DNA from: Geodermatophilus africanus
GTDB lineage: Bacteria > Actinomycetota > Actinomycetes > Mycobacteriales > Geodermatophilaceae
DNA length: 64,000 nt
Direction of reading: 5' to 3'
Assembly: GCF_900107105.1 (NCBI RefSeq)
Contig: NZ_FNOT01000005.1
Span: 352,320-416,319 of the forward strand
The number at the start of each line of letters is the position of its first letter. The first letter of the stretch is position 1. Below, in pieces: positions 1 through 7,993 of the stretch. Both the position numbers and the translations under genes were made by a program. The notes beneath the pieces were generated by a model, which was not told the origin of the DNA, ran no database searches, and worked only from the letters and a program-made list of their open reading frames with translations.

Positions 1-2
1 AC

Positions 3-218
3 CCGGCGGGCTGGTCGCACACCTCGGTGGTGCTGCGCGACGCCCTGGCGATGCTGACCGCGCCACTGGTGGAGGTGCACATCAGCAACATCCACAAGCG
101 CGAGGAGTTCCGGCACCACTCCTACGTCTCGGGGGTGGCCGACGGGGTGATCGCCGGGCTGGGCGTGCAGGGGTACGTGCTGGCGCTGCGGTGGCTCGCG
201 GAACGGGGGGTCGCGTGA
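3..218 (+). CDS. aroQ: Type II 3-dehydroquinate dehydratase, C-terminal part (cut by window edge)
   Basis: The last 71 codons of a type II dehydroquinase, which dehydrates 3-dehydroquinate to 3-dehydroshikimate in the cytosolic shikimate pathway. The visible part starts [15 protein letters not shown], the family's conserved segment with the catalytic-site His, followed by VEVHISN and the [12 protein letters not shown] segment that contacts the substrate. The family is about 145-160 aa, so roughly half is missing to the left. The stop overlaps the GTG of the next gene (GTGA), so the two are probably translationally coupled. Confidence 0.9.
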   Translation, partial: PAGWSHTSVVLRDALAMLTAPLVEVHISNIHKREEFRHHSYVSGVADGVIAGLGVQGYVLALRWLAERGVA

Positions 219-1327
219 GGTACGGGGCGCGCCGGGAGCGGTTGCGCGCGACGGCGGCCGAGCGCGGGCTGGACGCCGTCCTGGTCACCGAGCTGCTCAA
301 CGTGCGGTACCTGACCGGGTTCACCGGCTCGAACGGCGCGCTGCTGCTGCGCGCCCACGGCGGCGACGTCTTCGGCACCGACGGCCGCTACACCACCCAG
401 GCCAGCAGCCAGGTGCCCGACGTCGAGCTGCTCGTCGACCGGGCCACGGTCCCGGCGCTGGCGCGGGAGGCGGTGCGTCGCGGCGCCGGGCGGATCGGCT
501 ACGAGAGCCACCACCTCACCGTCGACGGGCTGCGCACGCTGGAGTCGGTGCTCGCCGACGCCGCCGCCGGTGGCACCCTGCCGGAGCTGACCAGCGTGCG
601 GCGGGCGGTCGAGGCGCTGCGGGCGGTCAAGGACGACGACGAGGTCGACGCGCTGCGCCGGGCCTGCGCGATCGCCGACGCGGCGCTGGCCGAGCTGGCC
701 GCCGAGGGGGCGCTGCGGCCCGGGCGCACCGAGCTGCAGGTCGGCCGCGAGCTCGACGCCCGCATGCTGGTGATGGGCGCGGAGGCGCCGTCCTTCGAGA
801 CGATCGTCGCCTCCGGCGCGAACTCCGCCATCCCGCACCACCGGCCCGACATCACGGAGCTGAGGGCCGGCGACTTCCTGAAGCTCGACTTCGGCGCGAC
901 CGTCGACGGCTACCACTCCGACATGACCCGCACCGTCGTGCTCGGCGGGGTGGGTGGGGAGGCCGCGGCCTGGCAGCGCGAGGTCTACGACCTCGTCGCG
1001 GCCGCCCAGGCCGCCGGGCGGGCGGCGCTGGCCGTCGGTGCGGACGTGGTCGCGGTGGACGCTGCGGCCCGCGGCGTCATCGCCGCCGCCGGCCACGCCG
1101 AGCACTTTCCCCACGGGCTGGGCCACGGCGTGGGACTGGAGATCCACGAGGCGCCGGGCATCGGCCAGCTGGGCGCGGGTAGGCTGGCCGCCGGCATGGC
1201 CGTCACCGTGGAGCCGGGGGTCTACCTCCCCGGCCACGGCGGTGTCCGCATCGAGGACACGTTGATCGTCACGGACGACGAGCCCGAGTTGTTGACCCTC
1301 ACGAGCAAGGAACTGCTGGTCCTCTAG
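215..1327 (+). CDS. M24 family Xaa-Pro aminopeptidase
   Basis: A 370-aa creatinase-fold metallopeptidase expected to remove N-terminal residues ahead of proline. The N-terminal domain carries [17 protein letters not shown]. The C-terminal pita-bread domain has the five metal ligands: two Asp in [18 protein letters not shown], His in [12 protein letters not shown], Glu in VEPGVYL and Glu in RIEDT. I chose GTG 215 because it overlaps the aroQ stop; the in-frame ATG at 191 would overlap aroQ by 28 nt. The gene sits directly upstream of efp, a common actinobacterial arrangement. PepP or PepQ would be reasonable symbols, but the substrate cannot be read from sequence. Confidence 0.88.
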   Translation: MRYGARRERLRATAAERGLDAVLVTELLNVRYLTGFTGSNGALLLRAHGGDVFGTDGRYTTQASSQVPDVELLVDRATVPALAREAVRRGAGRIGYESHHLTVDGLRTLESVLADAAAGGTLPELTSVRRAVEALRAVKDDDEVDALRRACAIADAALAELAAEGALRPGRTELQVGRELDARMLVMGAEAPSFETIVASGANSAIPHHRPDITELRAGDFLKLDFGATVDGYHSDMTRTVVLGGVGGEAAAWQREVYDLVAAAQAAGRAALAVGADVVAVDAAARGVIAAAGHAEHFPHGLGHGVGLEIHEAPGIGQLGAGRLAAGMAVTVEPGVYLPGHGGVRIEDTLIVTDDEPELLTLTSKELLVL

Positions 1328-1888
1328 ATGGCTACCACCAACGACCTCAAGAACGGCATGGTCCTCAACCTCGACGGTCAGCTCTGGGCCGTCACCGAGT
1401 TCCAGCACGTCAAGCCGGGCAAGGGCGGTGCGTTCGTCCGCACCACGCTGAAGAACGTGCTGTCGGGCAAGGTCGTCGACCGGACCTTCAACGCCGGCAC
1501 CAAGGTCGACACCGCGACCGTCGACAAGCGGAACATGACGTACCTGTACAAGGACGGCACCGACTTCGTCTTCATGGACGGCGAGACCTACGACCAGATC
1601 CACGTCCCGACCGAGACCGTCGGCGGCGGTGCGGACTACCTGCTGGAGAACACCGACGTCGTGGTGGCCGTCCACGAGGGCAGCCCGCTCTACGTCGAGC
1701 TCCCGGTGACCCTCGAGCTGGTCGTGCAGCACACCGACCCGGGCCTGCAGGGCGACCGCTCCACCGGCGGCACCAAGCCGGCCACGCTGGAGACCGGCGC
1801 GCAGATCCAGGTGCCGCTGTTCGTCAACACCGGCGACAAGCTCAAGGTCGACACCCGCGACGGCCGGTACCTCGGCCGCGCCAACTGA
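1328..1888 (+). CDS. efp: Elongation factor P
   Basis: A 186-aa protein of standard EF-P length with the three beta-barrel domains (KOW-like N domain, OB, C-terminal EF-P domain). EF-P relieves ribosome stalling at polyproline stretches. The tip loop reads [12 protein letters not shown] with Lys32, the residue modified in many bacteria; whether it is modified here is unknown. The C-terminal signature [16 protein letters not shown] is intact. The ATG lies one base after the peptidase stop, so the two are co-transcribed. Confidence 0.97.
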   Translation: MATTNDLKNGMVLNLDGQLWAVTEFQHVKPGKGGAFVRTTLKNVLSGKVVDRTFNAGTKVDTATVDKRNMTYLYKDGTDFVFMDGETYDQIHVPTETVGGGADYLLENTDVVVAVHEGSPLYVELPVTLELVVQHTDPGLQGDRSTGGTKPATLETGAQIQVPLFVNTGDKLKVDTRDGRYLGRAN

Positions 1889-1914
1889 CGCGGGGCGGGT
1901 CGGGGAAGGCCGGC

Positions 1915-2322
1915 ATGGCTGCCCGTACCAAGGCGCGCAAGCGCGCCGTCGACGTCCTCTACGAGGCAGACGTCCGCGGCAGCGACCCGCTGGAGCTGCT
2001 CCGCGAGCGGGTGGCGCTCGCCTCGCCGCCCATCCCCGACCACGCCGTCCGGCTGGTCGAGGGGGTGGCCGAGCACGCCGCCCGCATCGACGAGCTGATC
2101 GACCGGCACGCGCACGGCTGGTCGATCGACCGGCTGCCCGACGTCGACCGCGCCATTCTCCGGATGGCGGTCTTCGAGTTGCTGTGGGTCGACGACGTGC
2201 CCGACCCGGTCGTCATCGACCAGGCCGTGGAGTTGGCCCGGTCGCTGTCGACCGACGACTCGCCGGCCTACGTCAACGGCGTCCTGGGCGCCGTGCTCGA
2301 CGCCGAGGTCCCGACGACCTGA
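1915..2322 (+). CDS. nusB: Transcription antitermination factor NusB
   Basis: A 135-aa all-helical NusB protein, which with NusE (S10) binds boxA RNA in rRNA antitermination complexes. Visible hallmarks are ARTKARKRAVDVLYEADVRG at the N-terminus, DRLPDVDRAILRMAVFELL in the middle and the terminal SPAYVNGVLGAVLD. The ATG follows efp by 26 nt, with a GGGAAGG ribosome binding site at 1902-1908. The efp-nusB pairing is standard in actinobacteria. Its TGA stop (2320-2322) lies within CTGA, where the next gene appears to begin. Confidence 0.95.
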   Translation: MAARTKARKRAVDVLYEADVRGSDPLELLRERVALASPPIPDHAVRLVEGVAEHAARIDELIDRHAHGWSIDRLPDVDRAILRMAVFELLWVDDVPDPVVIDQAVELARSLSTDDSPAYVNGVLGAVLDAEVPTT

Positions 2323-2930
2323 GCGGGGCGGCGGCCGGGCTCGTCGACCGGCTGGCCGACGAGATCGGCTGCCTGGCCCGGACGACGACCCGAGTGCTCG
2401 TCGCCGTGGACGGCCCCGGACGCCGCGGGAAGACCACGCTGGCCGATCGTCTCGCCACGCGCATGCCCGGCCCGGTCCTCCGGGTGTCGATCGACGACTT
2501 CCTGGCTCCGCGCGAGGTCCGGTACGCGCGCGGGGAGCTCTCACCGGAGGGCTACTACCGGGACTCCTGCGACCTGCCGGCGCTCGTGGCCGACCGGCTG
2601 CGGCCCGTCGCCTCCGGTGCGGCGTCCCTCGGGGGCCTGCCGGTGCCGGAGCGGGCCGTCCTGGTCACCGACGGGGTCTTCCTGCACCGCCCCGAGCTGC
2701 GGAGTCGCTGGCACCTCGCGGTCTACCTCCACGTGCCCGAGGAGGAGACGCTCCGGCGGGCGGCTGTCCGGGACCGGGCACTGATGGGTGCCGAGGTCGA
2801 GCGCCGGTACCGCGTCCGCTACCTGCCCGGCCAGGCGCTCTACCGCAGGGAGGTCGACCCGGCCGCCACGGCGGACGTCGTCGTCGACAACACCGACCCG
2901 GCGGCGCCCGTCGTCCTCCGGTGGAGGTGA
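2319..2930 (+). CDS. Uridine kinase-like P-loop NTPase
   Basis: About 203 aa of the uridine/phosphoribulokinase-like P-loop family common in actinobacteria. The Walker A motif is GPGRRGKTT after the strand RVLVAVD. It is followed by RVSIDDFLAPR (the conserved Asp region) and a LID-like RDRALMGAEVERRYRVRYLPGQALY. The start is uncertain. No ATG, GTG or TTG lies between the nusB stop and the P-loop except GTG 2394, which would begin exactly at the first beta strand. CTG 2319, overlapping the nusB stop as CTGA, gives the usual family length and is used here. Uridine as substrate is a family guess only. Confidence 0.72.
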   Translation: MSGAAAGLVDRLADEIGCLARTTTRVLVAVDGPGRRGKTTLADRLATRMPGPVLRVSIDDFLAPREVRYARGELSPEGYYRDSCDLPALVADRLRPVASGAASLGGLPVPERAVLVTDGVFLHRPELRSRWHLAVYLHVPEEETLRRAAVRDRALMGAEVERRYRVRYLPGQALYRREVDPAATADVVVDNTDPAAPVVLRWR

Positions 2931-2957
2931 CGACCGCCGCACGAGGGCCCGCGGTGG

Positions 2958-4097
2958 GTGGTGCGGCGTCCCGGGGTCGTACGACGAATGGCCACTGGTC
3001 CGGCACGCACGGTGATCTCCTGGGTGGGCGGGCATCCCCGACCCCTCAGGAGGACAGACGAACGCCCTCGCACCCGCACGGCGCCGCTGGCGCGCCGCCG
3101 TGACCGCCTCGCGCTCGCCGTCCCGTTGCTCGCGCTCGCCCCGCCGGCCCAGGCCGCGTCGTCCAAGGCCTGCGCGGGCGGCGGCTACCGCCTGGTCGAC
3201 GCCGCCACCCAGCGGGTGCTGGCCCGGGACACGGACCGGGAGGCGGTGACGACGGTGCGCGCGGCGGATCTCGGCGACCGGGTCCTGGTGCAGGGCCGCT
3301 ACAACCAGTACGTCGTCCGGACCGGCGACTTCGCCCTGTTCGACTACGCCTTCACCGGGGCGCCCAACCGGCTGGACATGACCGGCCGCCGGTTCACCCC
3401 GGTCTTCGCGAGCAAGGTGCCCGACCACCGCGGCCTGACCCTCGGCGGCGACCTCACGGTCACGCTCGAGGAGGAGGACCTGGTCGTCAGCCGGGCCGGC
3501 ACCGGGCTGTCGATGAGGATCCAGTCCAAGGACTGCGCGCAGGGCGGCATCTTCCAGATGGAGCCCGAGCGCGGCGACGGCACCCGCACCCGGATCGTGC
3601 ACACCCTGGCGACCGGCGCCGGTGCCGTCACGCCGTTCTACTTCGACAACCCGCACTTCCGGGCCCGCGCCGGACAGTTCCTCGGCTCGGCCTGCACCAG
3701 CGTCGAGACCGGGCCGCCGAGCCGGTGCTGCGTCCAGGTCTCCCCGCGGGTCACCATCGGCAACGACGCCTCGCCGCGGTTCGTCGCGCGCGACAGCGCG
3801 CAGGTCGCCGAGCGCGTCGACCAGCCCGACTGTGGCGCCCAGGTCGCGCCGGACGTCGACCACTGCGGGCGGGTGTCGGTGTGGGACGTCGCCAGTGGCG
3901 GGCGCATGGGCTTCGTCACCGGTGAGTACGCCGTCGAGGTCGCCAACCCGCCGACCGAGTGCGTGTCGGACTGCCAGGCGCAGAACCAGGTCCGTGGCCG
4001 GCTCGCCGTCCTCGGTCACCCGTTCCCGGTGCCGGCCGGCAGCCGGCTGAGCCCGGCCGAGTCGACGCTGCTCCTGCCGCCGCTCACCGCTCCCTGA
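2958..4097 (+). CDS. Secreted cysteine-rich protein of unknown function
   Basis: I do not recognise this protein. A hydrophobic segment LALAVPLLALAPPAQA followed by ASSKAC is a convincing signal peptide with a cleavage site after AQA. The mature part of about 315 aa has at least ten cysteines and resembles a beta-rich fascin-like or ricin-like fold (repeated ...VRTGDFALFDY..., FTPVFASKV, TVTLEEEDLVV). The start is doubtful. The open frame reaches ATG 2958, but an AGGAGGA at 3048-3054 points to a start near 3058 in the neighbouring frame, which encodes a typical n-region (NALAPARRRWRAAVTA) and would need a 1-nt shift to join the signal core. It ends just before a strong hairpin and converges on bldD. 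Confidence 0.6.
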   Translation: MVRRPGVVRRMATGPARTVISWVGGHPRPLRRTDERPRTRTAPLARRRDRLALAVPLLALAPPAQAASSKACAGGGYRLVDAATQRVLARDTDREAVTTVRAADLGDRVLVQGRYNQYVVRTGDFALFDYAFTGAPNRLDMTGRRFTPVFASKVPDHRGLTLGGDLTVTLEEEDLVVSRAGTGLSMRIQSKDCAQGGIFQMEPERGDGTRTRIVHTLATGAGAVTPFYFDNPHFRARAGQFLGSACTSVETGPPSRCCVQVSPRVTIGNDASPRFVARDSAQVAERVDQPDCGAQVAPDVDHCGRVSVWDVASGGRMGFVTGEYAVEVANPPTECVSDCQAQNQVRGRLAVLGHPFPVPAGSRLSPAESTLLLPPLTAP

Positions 4098-4118
4098 CCC
4101 GACCGCCGGTATCACCGG

Positions 4119-4161
4119 ACACCGAGGGCCCACTCCGATCGTCGGAGTGGGCCCTCGGTGT
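4119..4161. terminator. Perfect 20-bp hairpin between convergent genes
   Basis: The arms at 4119-4138 and 4142-4161 are perfectly complementary over 20 bp around a 3-nt loop (TCG). It lies 22 nt past the stop of the secreted-protein gene and faces the end of bldD, so it would work in both directions. There is no U-tract, which is usual for actinobacterial hairpin terminators. Confidence 0.8.
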
Positions 4162-4187
4162 CCCGGCCCCGTGCCGAGGCTCGCCGC

Positions 4188-4240
4188 GGCCCCGTCCCGG
4201 CTCCCGCCCGAGGCTCGCGGAGGGCGGGAGGACGGGGTCC
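4188..4240. repeat. Palindromic 3'-end element (copy 1)
   Basis: A 53-nt imperfect palindrome with outer arms GGCCCCGTCC and GGACGGGGTCC and perfect inner arms CTCCCGCCC (4201-4209) and GGGCGGGAG (4222-4230). It is one of about ten related elements in this window, nearly all placed directly at gene 3' ends. It ends 5 nt from the 3' end of bldD and probably acts with the 4119-4161 hairpin to separate the convergent units. Confidence 0.7.
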
Positions 4241-4244
4241 GCTC

Positions 4245-4796
4245 TCACCGCGGGGTTCGGCGGCGCTCCCAGTTCGGGTTGACCTCGTCCTCGTCCTCGT
4301 CGCCGCCGAAGCCGACGATGCTCTCCATGCCGGGAGAGAGGACGCCCCACTCGATGAGCCGGCTCGTCAGCTCGTCGGGGCTCATGTCGTAGATGATCGC
4401 CAGCGACTTGAGGTCCTCTGCCCGGATGGAGAGGACCTTGCCGTTGTAGTCGTGCCGCTGCGCCTGGATGGTCGAGGCGTACCGCGCCAGCGGGCCGGCC
4501 TCGTCCGCGGGCAGCGAGCCCAGCGACTCCAGGTTCAGCACGATCTTCGTCGTCGAGGTGACCGCCGAGCTCGGCCGCGGGTCGGGCAGCAGCTCGGAGA
4601 CCGGGACGCCGTAGAAGATGGCGAGCTCGGAGAGCCGCTGCACCGTCACGGCGCGGTCGCCGCGCTCGTAGGAGCCGACGACCACGGCCTTCCAGCGGCC
4701 GTGCGACTTGTCCTCGACCCCCTGGAGCGAGAGGCCCTGCTGGTTGCGGATGGCGCGGAGCCGGGCACCGAGGGCCCGTGAGTAGTCGGTGCTCAT
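4245..4796 (-). CDS. bldD: BldD-type developmental regulator binding c-di-GMP
   Basis: A 183-aa orthologue of Streptomyces BldD, the c-di-GMP-dependent repressor of development genes. Residues 1-75 form an XRE helix-turn-helix (ALGARLRAIRNQQGLSLQGV, then VVVGSYERGDRAVTV). The C-terminal domain carries the c-di-GMP signature RxD-x8-RxxD as R114-H-D116, eight residues, then R125-A-E-D128, at the same positions as in S. coelicolor BldD. I chose ATG 4796 because homology begins at MSTDYSRALG and AGGAAG lies just upstream; the open frame runs on to 4880. The acidic tail GGDEDEDEVN is probably disordered. It is transcribed divergently from pyrR. The same window encodes a GGDEF-EAL protein (56128-57678) that could turn over its ligand. 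Confidence 0.93.
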   Translation of the reverse strand: MSTDYSRALGARLRAIRNQQGLSLQGVEDKSHGRWKAVVVGSYERGDRAVTVQRLSELAIFYGVPVSELLPDPRPSSAVTSTTKIVLNLESLGSLPADEAGPLARYASTIQAQRHDYNGKVLSIRAEDLKSLAIIYDMSPDELTSRLIEWGVLSPGMESIVGFGGDEDEDEVNPNWERRRTPR

Positions 4797-4866
4797 CGCT
4801 TCCTGCTCACTGTCCGTCGTCGTGGAGGTGTTGTCGTCACGGAGCGTACTGGTCGAGCGGTCCGAG

Positions 4867-4879
4867 TGACACCGGGACA
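4867..4879. promoter_or_regulatory. Possible BldD operator upstream of bldD
   Basis: The 13-mer TGACACCGGGACA fits the published Streptomyces BldD box TNACNCWGNGTNA at seven of nine constrained positions. It lies 71 nt upstream of the bldD start, where an autoregulatory site would be expected. A second dyad, GTGAC-GG-GTCAC, is at 4924-4935. Assignment is by inspection only and is weak. Confidence 0.3.
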
Positions 4880-4985
4880 CTCCTCCGGGTCAGAAGGCAC
4901 CCGATCGTGCCCTCTCCTGGTGCGTGACGGGTCACATCGCGGCGTGCAGTACGGTCGAGCCCGGTCCGACCAACTCCTTTAACGA

Positions 4986-5003
4986 CCCGTCCCGTGAGGC
5001 GGG
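4986..5003 (+). promoter_or_regulatory. PyrR-binding loop in the pyrR leader
   Basis: Bases 4990-5000 (TCCCGTGAGGC) match the PyrR-binding consensus UCCNGNGAGGY of Bacillus and mycobacterial pyr leaders at every position. They are enclosed by a CCCG/CGGG stem (4986-4989 with 5000-5003). The structure ends one base before the ribosome binding site GAAGGAGG (5004-5011) and 13 nt before the pyrR ATG (5016). PyrR with UMP bound here would mask the ribosome site, as described for translational repression in mycobacteria, rather than control an attenuator. I see no antiterminator/terminator pair in the short leader. Confidence 0.72.
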
Positions 5004-5015
5004 GAAGGAGGCCTG

Positions 5016-5594
5016 ATGGCCAGCCCGACCGGGCCTGCCGCCGGCGACGCACCGTCGCCGTCCGCAGTGCTCACCGCCGCCGACGTGACCCGCGTGGTCG
5101 ACCGGATGGCCCACCAGCTCATCGAGAAGGCCGGCGACTCCCTCGCCGACCTGGTGCTCGTCGGCATCCCGACCCGCGGCGCCCCGCTGGCCCGCCGGCT
5201 GGCCGCCCGCGTGGCGGCCTTCTCCGGGACTTCGGTCGACGTGGGCACCGTCGACATCACGCTCTACCGCGACGACCTGCGGCTGCGCGGGGTCCGCGCG
5301 CTGGAGGACACGGTGCTGCCAGAGGGAGGCATCGACGGCCGGCTCGTGGTCCTGGTGGACGACGTCCTGTACTCGGGCCGGTCCGTGCGGGCGGCGCTGG
5401 ACGCGCTGCGCGACGTCGGCCGGCCGCGCGCGGTGCAGCTGGCGGTGCTGGTCGACCGCGGCCACCGCGAGCTGCCGATCCGCGCCGACTACGTGGGCAA
5501 GAACCTGCCGACCCGCCGCGGCCAGTCGGTCAAGGTGCACCTCGACGAGGTGGACGGCGTCGACGAGGTGCTCATCACCGAGGTGGGGTCGTGA
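5016..5594 (+). CDS. pyrR: Bifunctional pyr operon regulator / uracil phosphoribosyltransferase PyrR
   Basis: A 192-aa PRTase-fold protein. PyrR senses UMP and binds pyr mRNA, with weak uracil phosphoribosyltransferase activity. The PRPP-binding signature is [20 protein letters not shown]; other hallmarks are [16 protein letters not shown] and [11 protein letters not shown]. It has an excellent ribosome site (GAAGGAGG, 4 nt spacing) and a PyrR-binding loop immediately ahead of it, so it is probably autoregulated. It heads the pyr operon. Its stop overlaps the GTG of a short bridging mini-ORF. Confidence 0.96.
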   Translation: MASPTGPAAGDAPSPSAVLTAADVTRVVDRMAHQLIEKAGDSLADLVLVGIPTRGAPLARRLAARVAAFSGTSVDVGTVDITLYRDDLRLRGVRALEDTVLPEGGIDGRLVVLVDDVLYSGRSVRAALDALRDVGRPRAVQLAVLVDRGHRELPIRADYVGKNLPTRRGQSVKVHLDEVDGVDEVLITEVGS

Positions 5595-5677
5595 GGCGAC
5601 AGGGAGTGAGCATCGCGGCCAGCTCTGCGAGCGAGGAGCGGAGCGACGGCGGAGCCGAACGGGAGCGCATCGCGTGA
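5591..5677 (+). repeat. Bridging repeat / 28-codon mini-ORF between pyrR and pyrB
   Basis: This gap can be read as one open frame from GTG 5591 (GTGA overlap with the pyrR stop) to TGA 5675-5677, which overlaps the GTG start of pyrB. Bases 5602-5645 are nearly identical (two mismatches by eye) to 7930-7973 between pyrC and carA, so this is a dispersed repeat. Its frame encodes [14 protein letters not shown], shared with that copy. It supplies GGGAG at 5661-5665 upstream of pyrB. Whether the peptide matters or only the coupling of translation is unknown. Confidence 0.6.
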
Positions 5678-6591
5678 AGCGACACCTGCTGGAGGCGGCC
5701 GACCTGGACCGCGCGGACGCGACGCTGGTGCTGGACACCGCCGCGCAGATCGATGCCGCGCTGGCCGGCCGCGAGGTCAAGAAGCTGCCCACCCTGCGGG
5801 GCCGGACGGTGGTCAACCTCTTCTTCGAGGACTCCACCCGAACCCGGATCTCCTTCGAGCTGGCCGCCAAGCGCCTCTCCGCCGACGTCATCAACTTCTC
5901 CGCCAAGGGCAGCAGCGTCTCCAAGGGCGAGAGCCTCAAGGACACCGCGCTGACCCTGGAGGCCATGGGCTCCGACGCGATCGTCGTCCGCCACCAGGCC
6001 TCGGGCGCCCCGCACCGGCTGGCCACCTGGGTGCGCGGCAGCGTGGTCAACGCCGGCGACGGCACCCACGAGCACCCCACCCAGGCGCTGCTGGACGCCT
6101 ACACGATCCGGCACCGGCTGGGCCGGCTCGAGGGCGTGCGGGTGGCCGTGGTCGGCGACGTGCTGCACAGCCGGGTGGCCCGCTCCAACGTGCGGCTGCT
6201 GCACACCCTGGGCGCCGAGGTGACCCTGGTGGCGCCGCCGACGCTGCTCCCGGTCGGGGTGGGCAGCTGGCCCGCCGAGGTCTCCTACGACCTGGACGCC
6301 GTGCTGCCCAAGGCCGACGTGGTGATGATGCTGCGGGTCCAGGCCGAGCGGATGAACGCCTCGTACTTCCCCAGCGCTCGCGAGTACAGCCGCCGCTACG
6401 GCCTCGACGGACGGCGGATGGGCGCGCTGGGCGACGACGCGATCGTCATGCACCCCGGTCCGATGAACCGCGGCATGGAGATCGCCGCCGAGGTGGCCGA
6501 CTCCGTCCGCTCCACGATCGTCGAGCAGGTCGGCAACGGGGTCTCCGTGCGCATGGCCGTGCTCTACCTGCTGCTCGGAGGGAACACGTGA
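5674..6591 (+). CDS. pyrB: Aspartate carbamoyltransferase catalytic subunit
   Basis: A 305-aa ATCase catalytic chain, which condenses carbamoyl phosphate and aspartate in the second step of UMP synthesis. It shows the carbamoyl-phosphate motif [19 protein letters not shown], the 80s-type loop [24 protein letters not shown] and the aspartate-binding [11 protein letters not shown]. No pyrI regulatory gene is present. GTG 5674 overlaps the stop of the bridging mini-ORF; the pyrB stop overlaps GTG 6588. Confidence 0.97.
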   Translation: MKRHLLEAADLDRADATLVLDTAAQIDAALAGREVKKLPTLRGRTVVNLFFEDSTRTRISFELAAKRLSADVINFSAKGSSVSKGESLKDTALTLEAMGSDAIVVRHQASGAPHRLATWVRGSVVNAGDGTHEHPTQALLDAYTIRHRLGRLEGVRVAVVGDVLHSRVARSNVRLLHTLGAEVTLVAPPTLLPVGVGSWPAEVSYDLDAVLPKADVVMMLRVQAERMNASYFPSAREYSRRYGLDGRRMGALGDDAIVMHPGPMNRGMEIAAEVADSVRSTIVEQVGNGVSVRMAVLYLLLGGNT

Positions 6592-6629
6592 GCGAGCTCG
6601 CGAGCTCAGGAAGGCAGCAGAGCCGCATG
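6588..6629 (+). repeat. Bridging repeat fused in frame to pyrC
   Basis: This spacer starts with GTG overlapping the pyrB stop, like the other bridging repeats, but has no stop codon of its own and runs in frame into pyrC. It would add 13 residues ([13 protein letters not shown]). The first residues resemble the mini-ORFs after ribE ([10 protein letters not shown]) and after ribBA ([10 protein letters not shown]). It contains AGGAAGG at 6608-6614, a plausible ribosome site for ATG 6627. Confidence 0.55.
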
Positions 6630-7913
6630 ACGTACCTGATCACGGGCGCCCGCCCCTGCGGTGAGGACGCCGCCGACATCCTGGTCGAGGACGGCCGGAT
6701 CGCCGCGGTCGGAGAGGGCCTGTCCGCCCCCGGTGCCGAGGTGCTCGACGCCGCCGGGCTGGTCGTCCTCCCCGGCCTGGTCGACCTGCACACCCACCTG
6801 CGCGAGCCCGGCCGGGAGGACGCCGAGACCGTCGAGACCGGCAGCCGCGCCGCGGCGCTGGGCGGCTACACCGCGGTGCACGCCATGGCCAACACCGACC
6901 CGGTGGCCGACACCGCGGGCGTCGTCGAGCAGGTGTGGCGGCTCGGCGAGCAGGCCGGCCTGGTCGACGTCGTCCCCGTGGGCGCGGTGACCGTCGGGCT
7001 GAGGGGCGACCGGCTGGCCGAGCTCGGCGCCATGGCCGACTCCGCCGCCCGCGTCCGGGTGTTCTCCGACGACGGGCACTGCGTCAGCGACCCGGCGCTC
7101 ATGCGTCGGGCGCTGGAGTACGTGAAGGCCCTCGACGGGGTGGTGGCCCAGCACGCCGAGGAACCGCGGCTCACCGTCGGCGCGCAGATGCACGAGGGCG
7201 ACCGCTCGGCCCGGCTCGGGCTGACCGGCTGGCCGGCCGCCGCCGAGGAGGCGATCATCGCCCGCGACGTGCTGCTCGCCGGCCACGTCGGCGCCCGGCT
7301 GCACGTCTGCCACGTCTCGACCGCGGGCTCGGTGGAGATCCTCCGCTGGGCGAAGTCGCGCGGGGTGCAGGTGACCGCCGAGGTCACCCCGCACCACCTG
7401 CTGCTCACCGACGAGTGCGCCGAGGGCTACGACCCGGTCTTCAAGGTCAATCCGCCGCTGCGCACCGACGCCGACGTCGAGGCGCTGCGCGCCGGGCTGG
7501 CCGAGGGTGTGATCGACGCGGTCGCCACCGACCACGCCCCGCACGCGGTCGAGGACAAGGAGACCGAGTGGGCCAGCGCCCGGCCCGGGATGCTCGGGCT
7601 GGAGCAGGCTCTGTCGGTCGTCGTCGCGACGATGGTGGAGACCGGGCTGCTCGACTGGCGCGGCGTCGCCGACCGGATGTCGGTCCGCCCGGCGGCCATC
7701 GGCCGGCTCGACGGCCACGGCCGCCCGCTCGCACCCGGCGAGCCCGCCAACCTGCTGCTGCTTGACCCGGGCAGGCGCGCGGTCGTCGACCCCGCCGCCC
7801 TGGCCAGCCGCAGCCGCAACAGCCCCTATGCCGGCCGGGAGCTGCCCGGCCGGGTGGTCCACACGTTCCTGAGAGGTGTCCCGACGGTGCTCGACGGCAA
7901 GGCCCAGCGGTGA
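6627..7913 (+). CDS. pyrC: Dihydroorotase
   Basis: A 428-aa amidohydrolase of the type I dihydroorotase class, which cyclises carbamoyl aspartate to dihydroorotate. Metal ligands are visible in [14 protein letters not shown] (HxH plus Arg), [32 protein letters not shown] and the catalytic Asp in [10 protein letters not shown] chose ATG 6627 because [10 protein letters not shown] matches the family N-terminus and AGGAAGG lies 12 nt upstream. GTG 6588 is an in-frame alternative that would add the repeat-encoded leader. Its stop overlaps the next mini-ORF. Confidence 0.95.
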   Translation: MTYLITGARPCGEDAADILVEDGRIAAVGEGLSAPGAEVLDAAGLVVLPGLVDLHTHLREPGREDAETVETGSRAAALGGYTAVHAMANTDPVADTAGVVEQVWRLGEQAGLVDVVPVGAVTVGLRGDRLAELGAMADSAARVRVFSDDGHCVSDPALMRRALEYVKALDGVVAQHAEEPRLTVGAQMHEGDRSARLGLTGWPAAAEEAIIARDVLLAGHVGARLHVCHVSTAGSVEILRWAKSRGVQVTAEVTPHHLLLTDECAEGYDPVFKVNPPLRTDADVEALRAGLAEGVIDAVATDHAPHAVEDKETEWASARPGMLGLEQALSVVVATMVETGLLDWRGVADRMSVRPAAIGRLDGHGRPLAPGEPANLLLLDPGRRAVVDPAALASRSRNSPYAGRELPGRVVHTFLRGVPTVLDGKAQR

Positions 7914-7993
7914 CCCGCGAAGACGACGGGGGAGTGAGCATCGCAGCGAGCTCTGCGAGCGAGGAGCGGAGCGAGCCCGGAGTGGAGCAGTGA
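7910..7993 (+). repeat. Bridging repeat / 27-codon mini-ORF between pyrC and carA
   Basis: The open frame starts at GTG 7910 (overlapping the pyrC stop) and ends at TGA 7991-7993, which overlaps the carA GTG. It encodes [14 protein letters not shown] like the pyrR-pyrB copy and ends EPGVEQ like the copy before the SDR gene at 39615-39701. From 7916 on, the DNA is nearly colinear with 39623-39700. It also provides GGAG sequences just ahead of carA. This pairwise conservation at unrelated loci marks it as a dispersed element. Confidence 0.62.

Noticed and set aside
4924-4935. GTGAC-GG-GTCAC dyad as a BldD box
   Set aside because: Spacing between half-sites is too short for the BldD consensus; kept only as a note under the weaker but better-spaced 4867 site.
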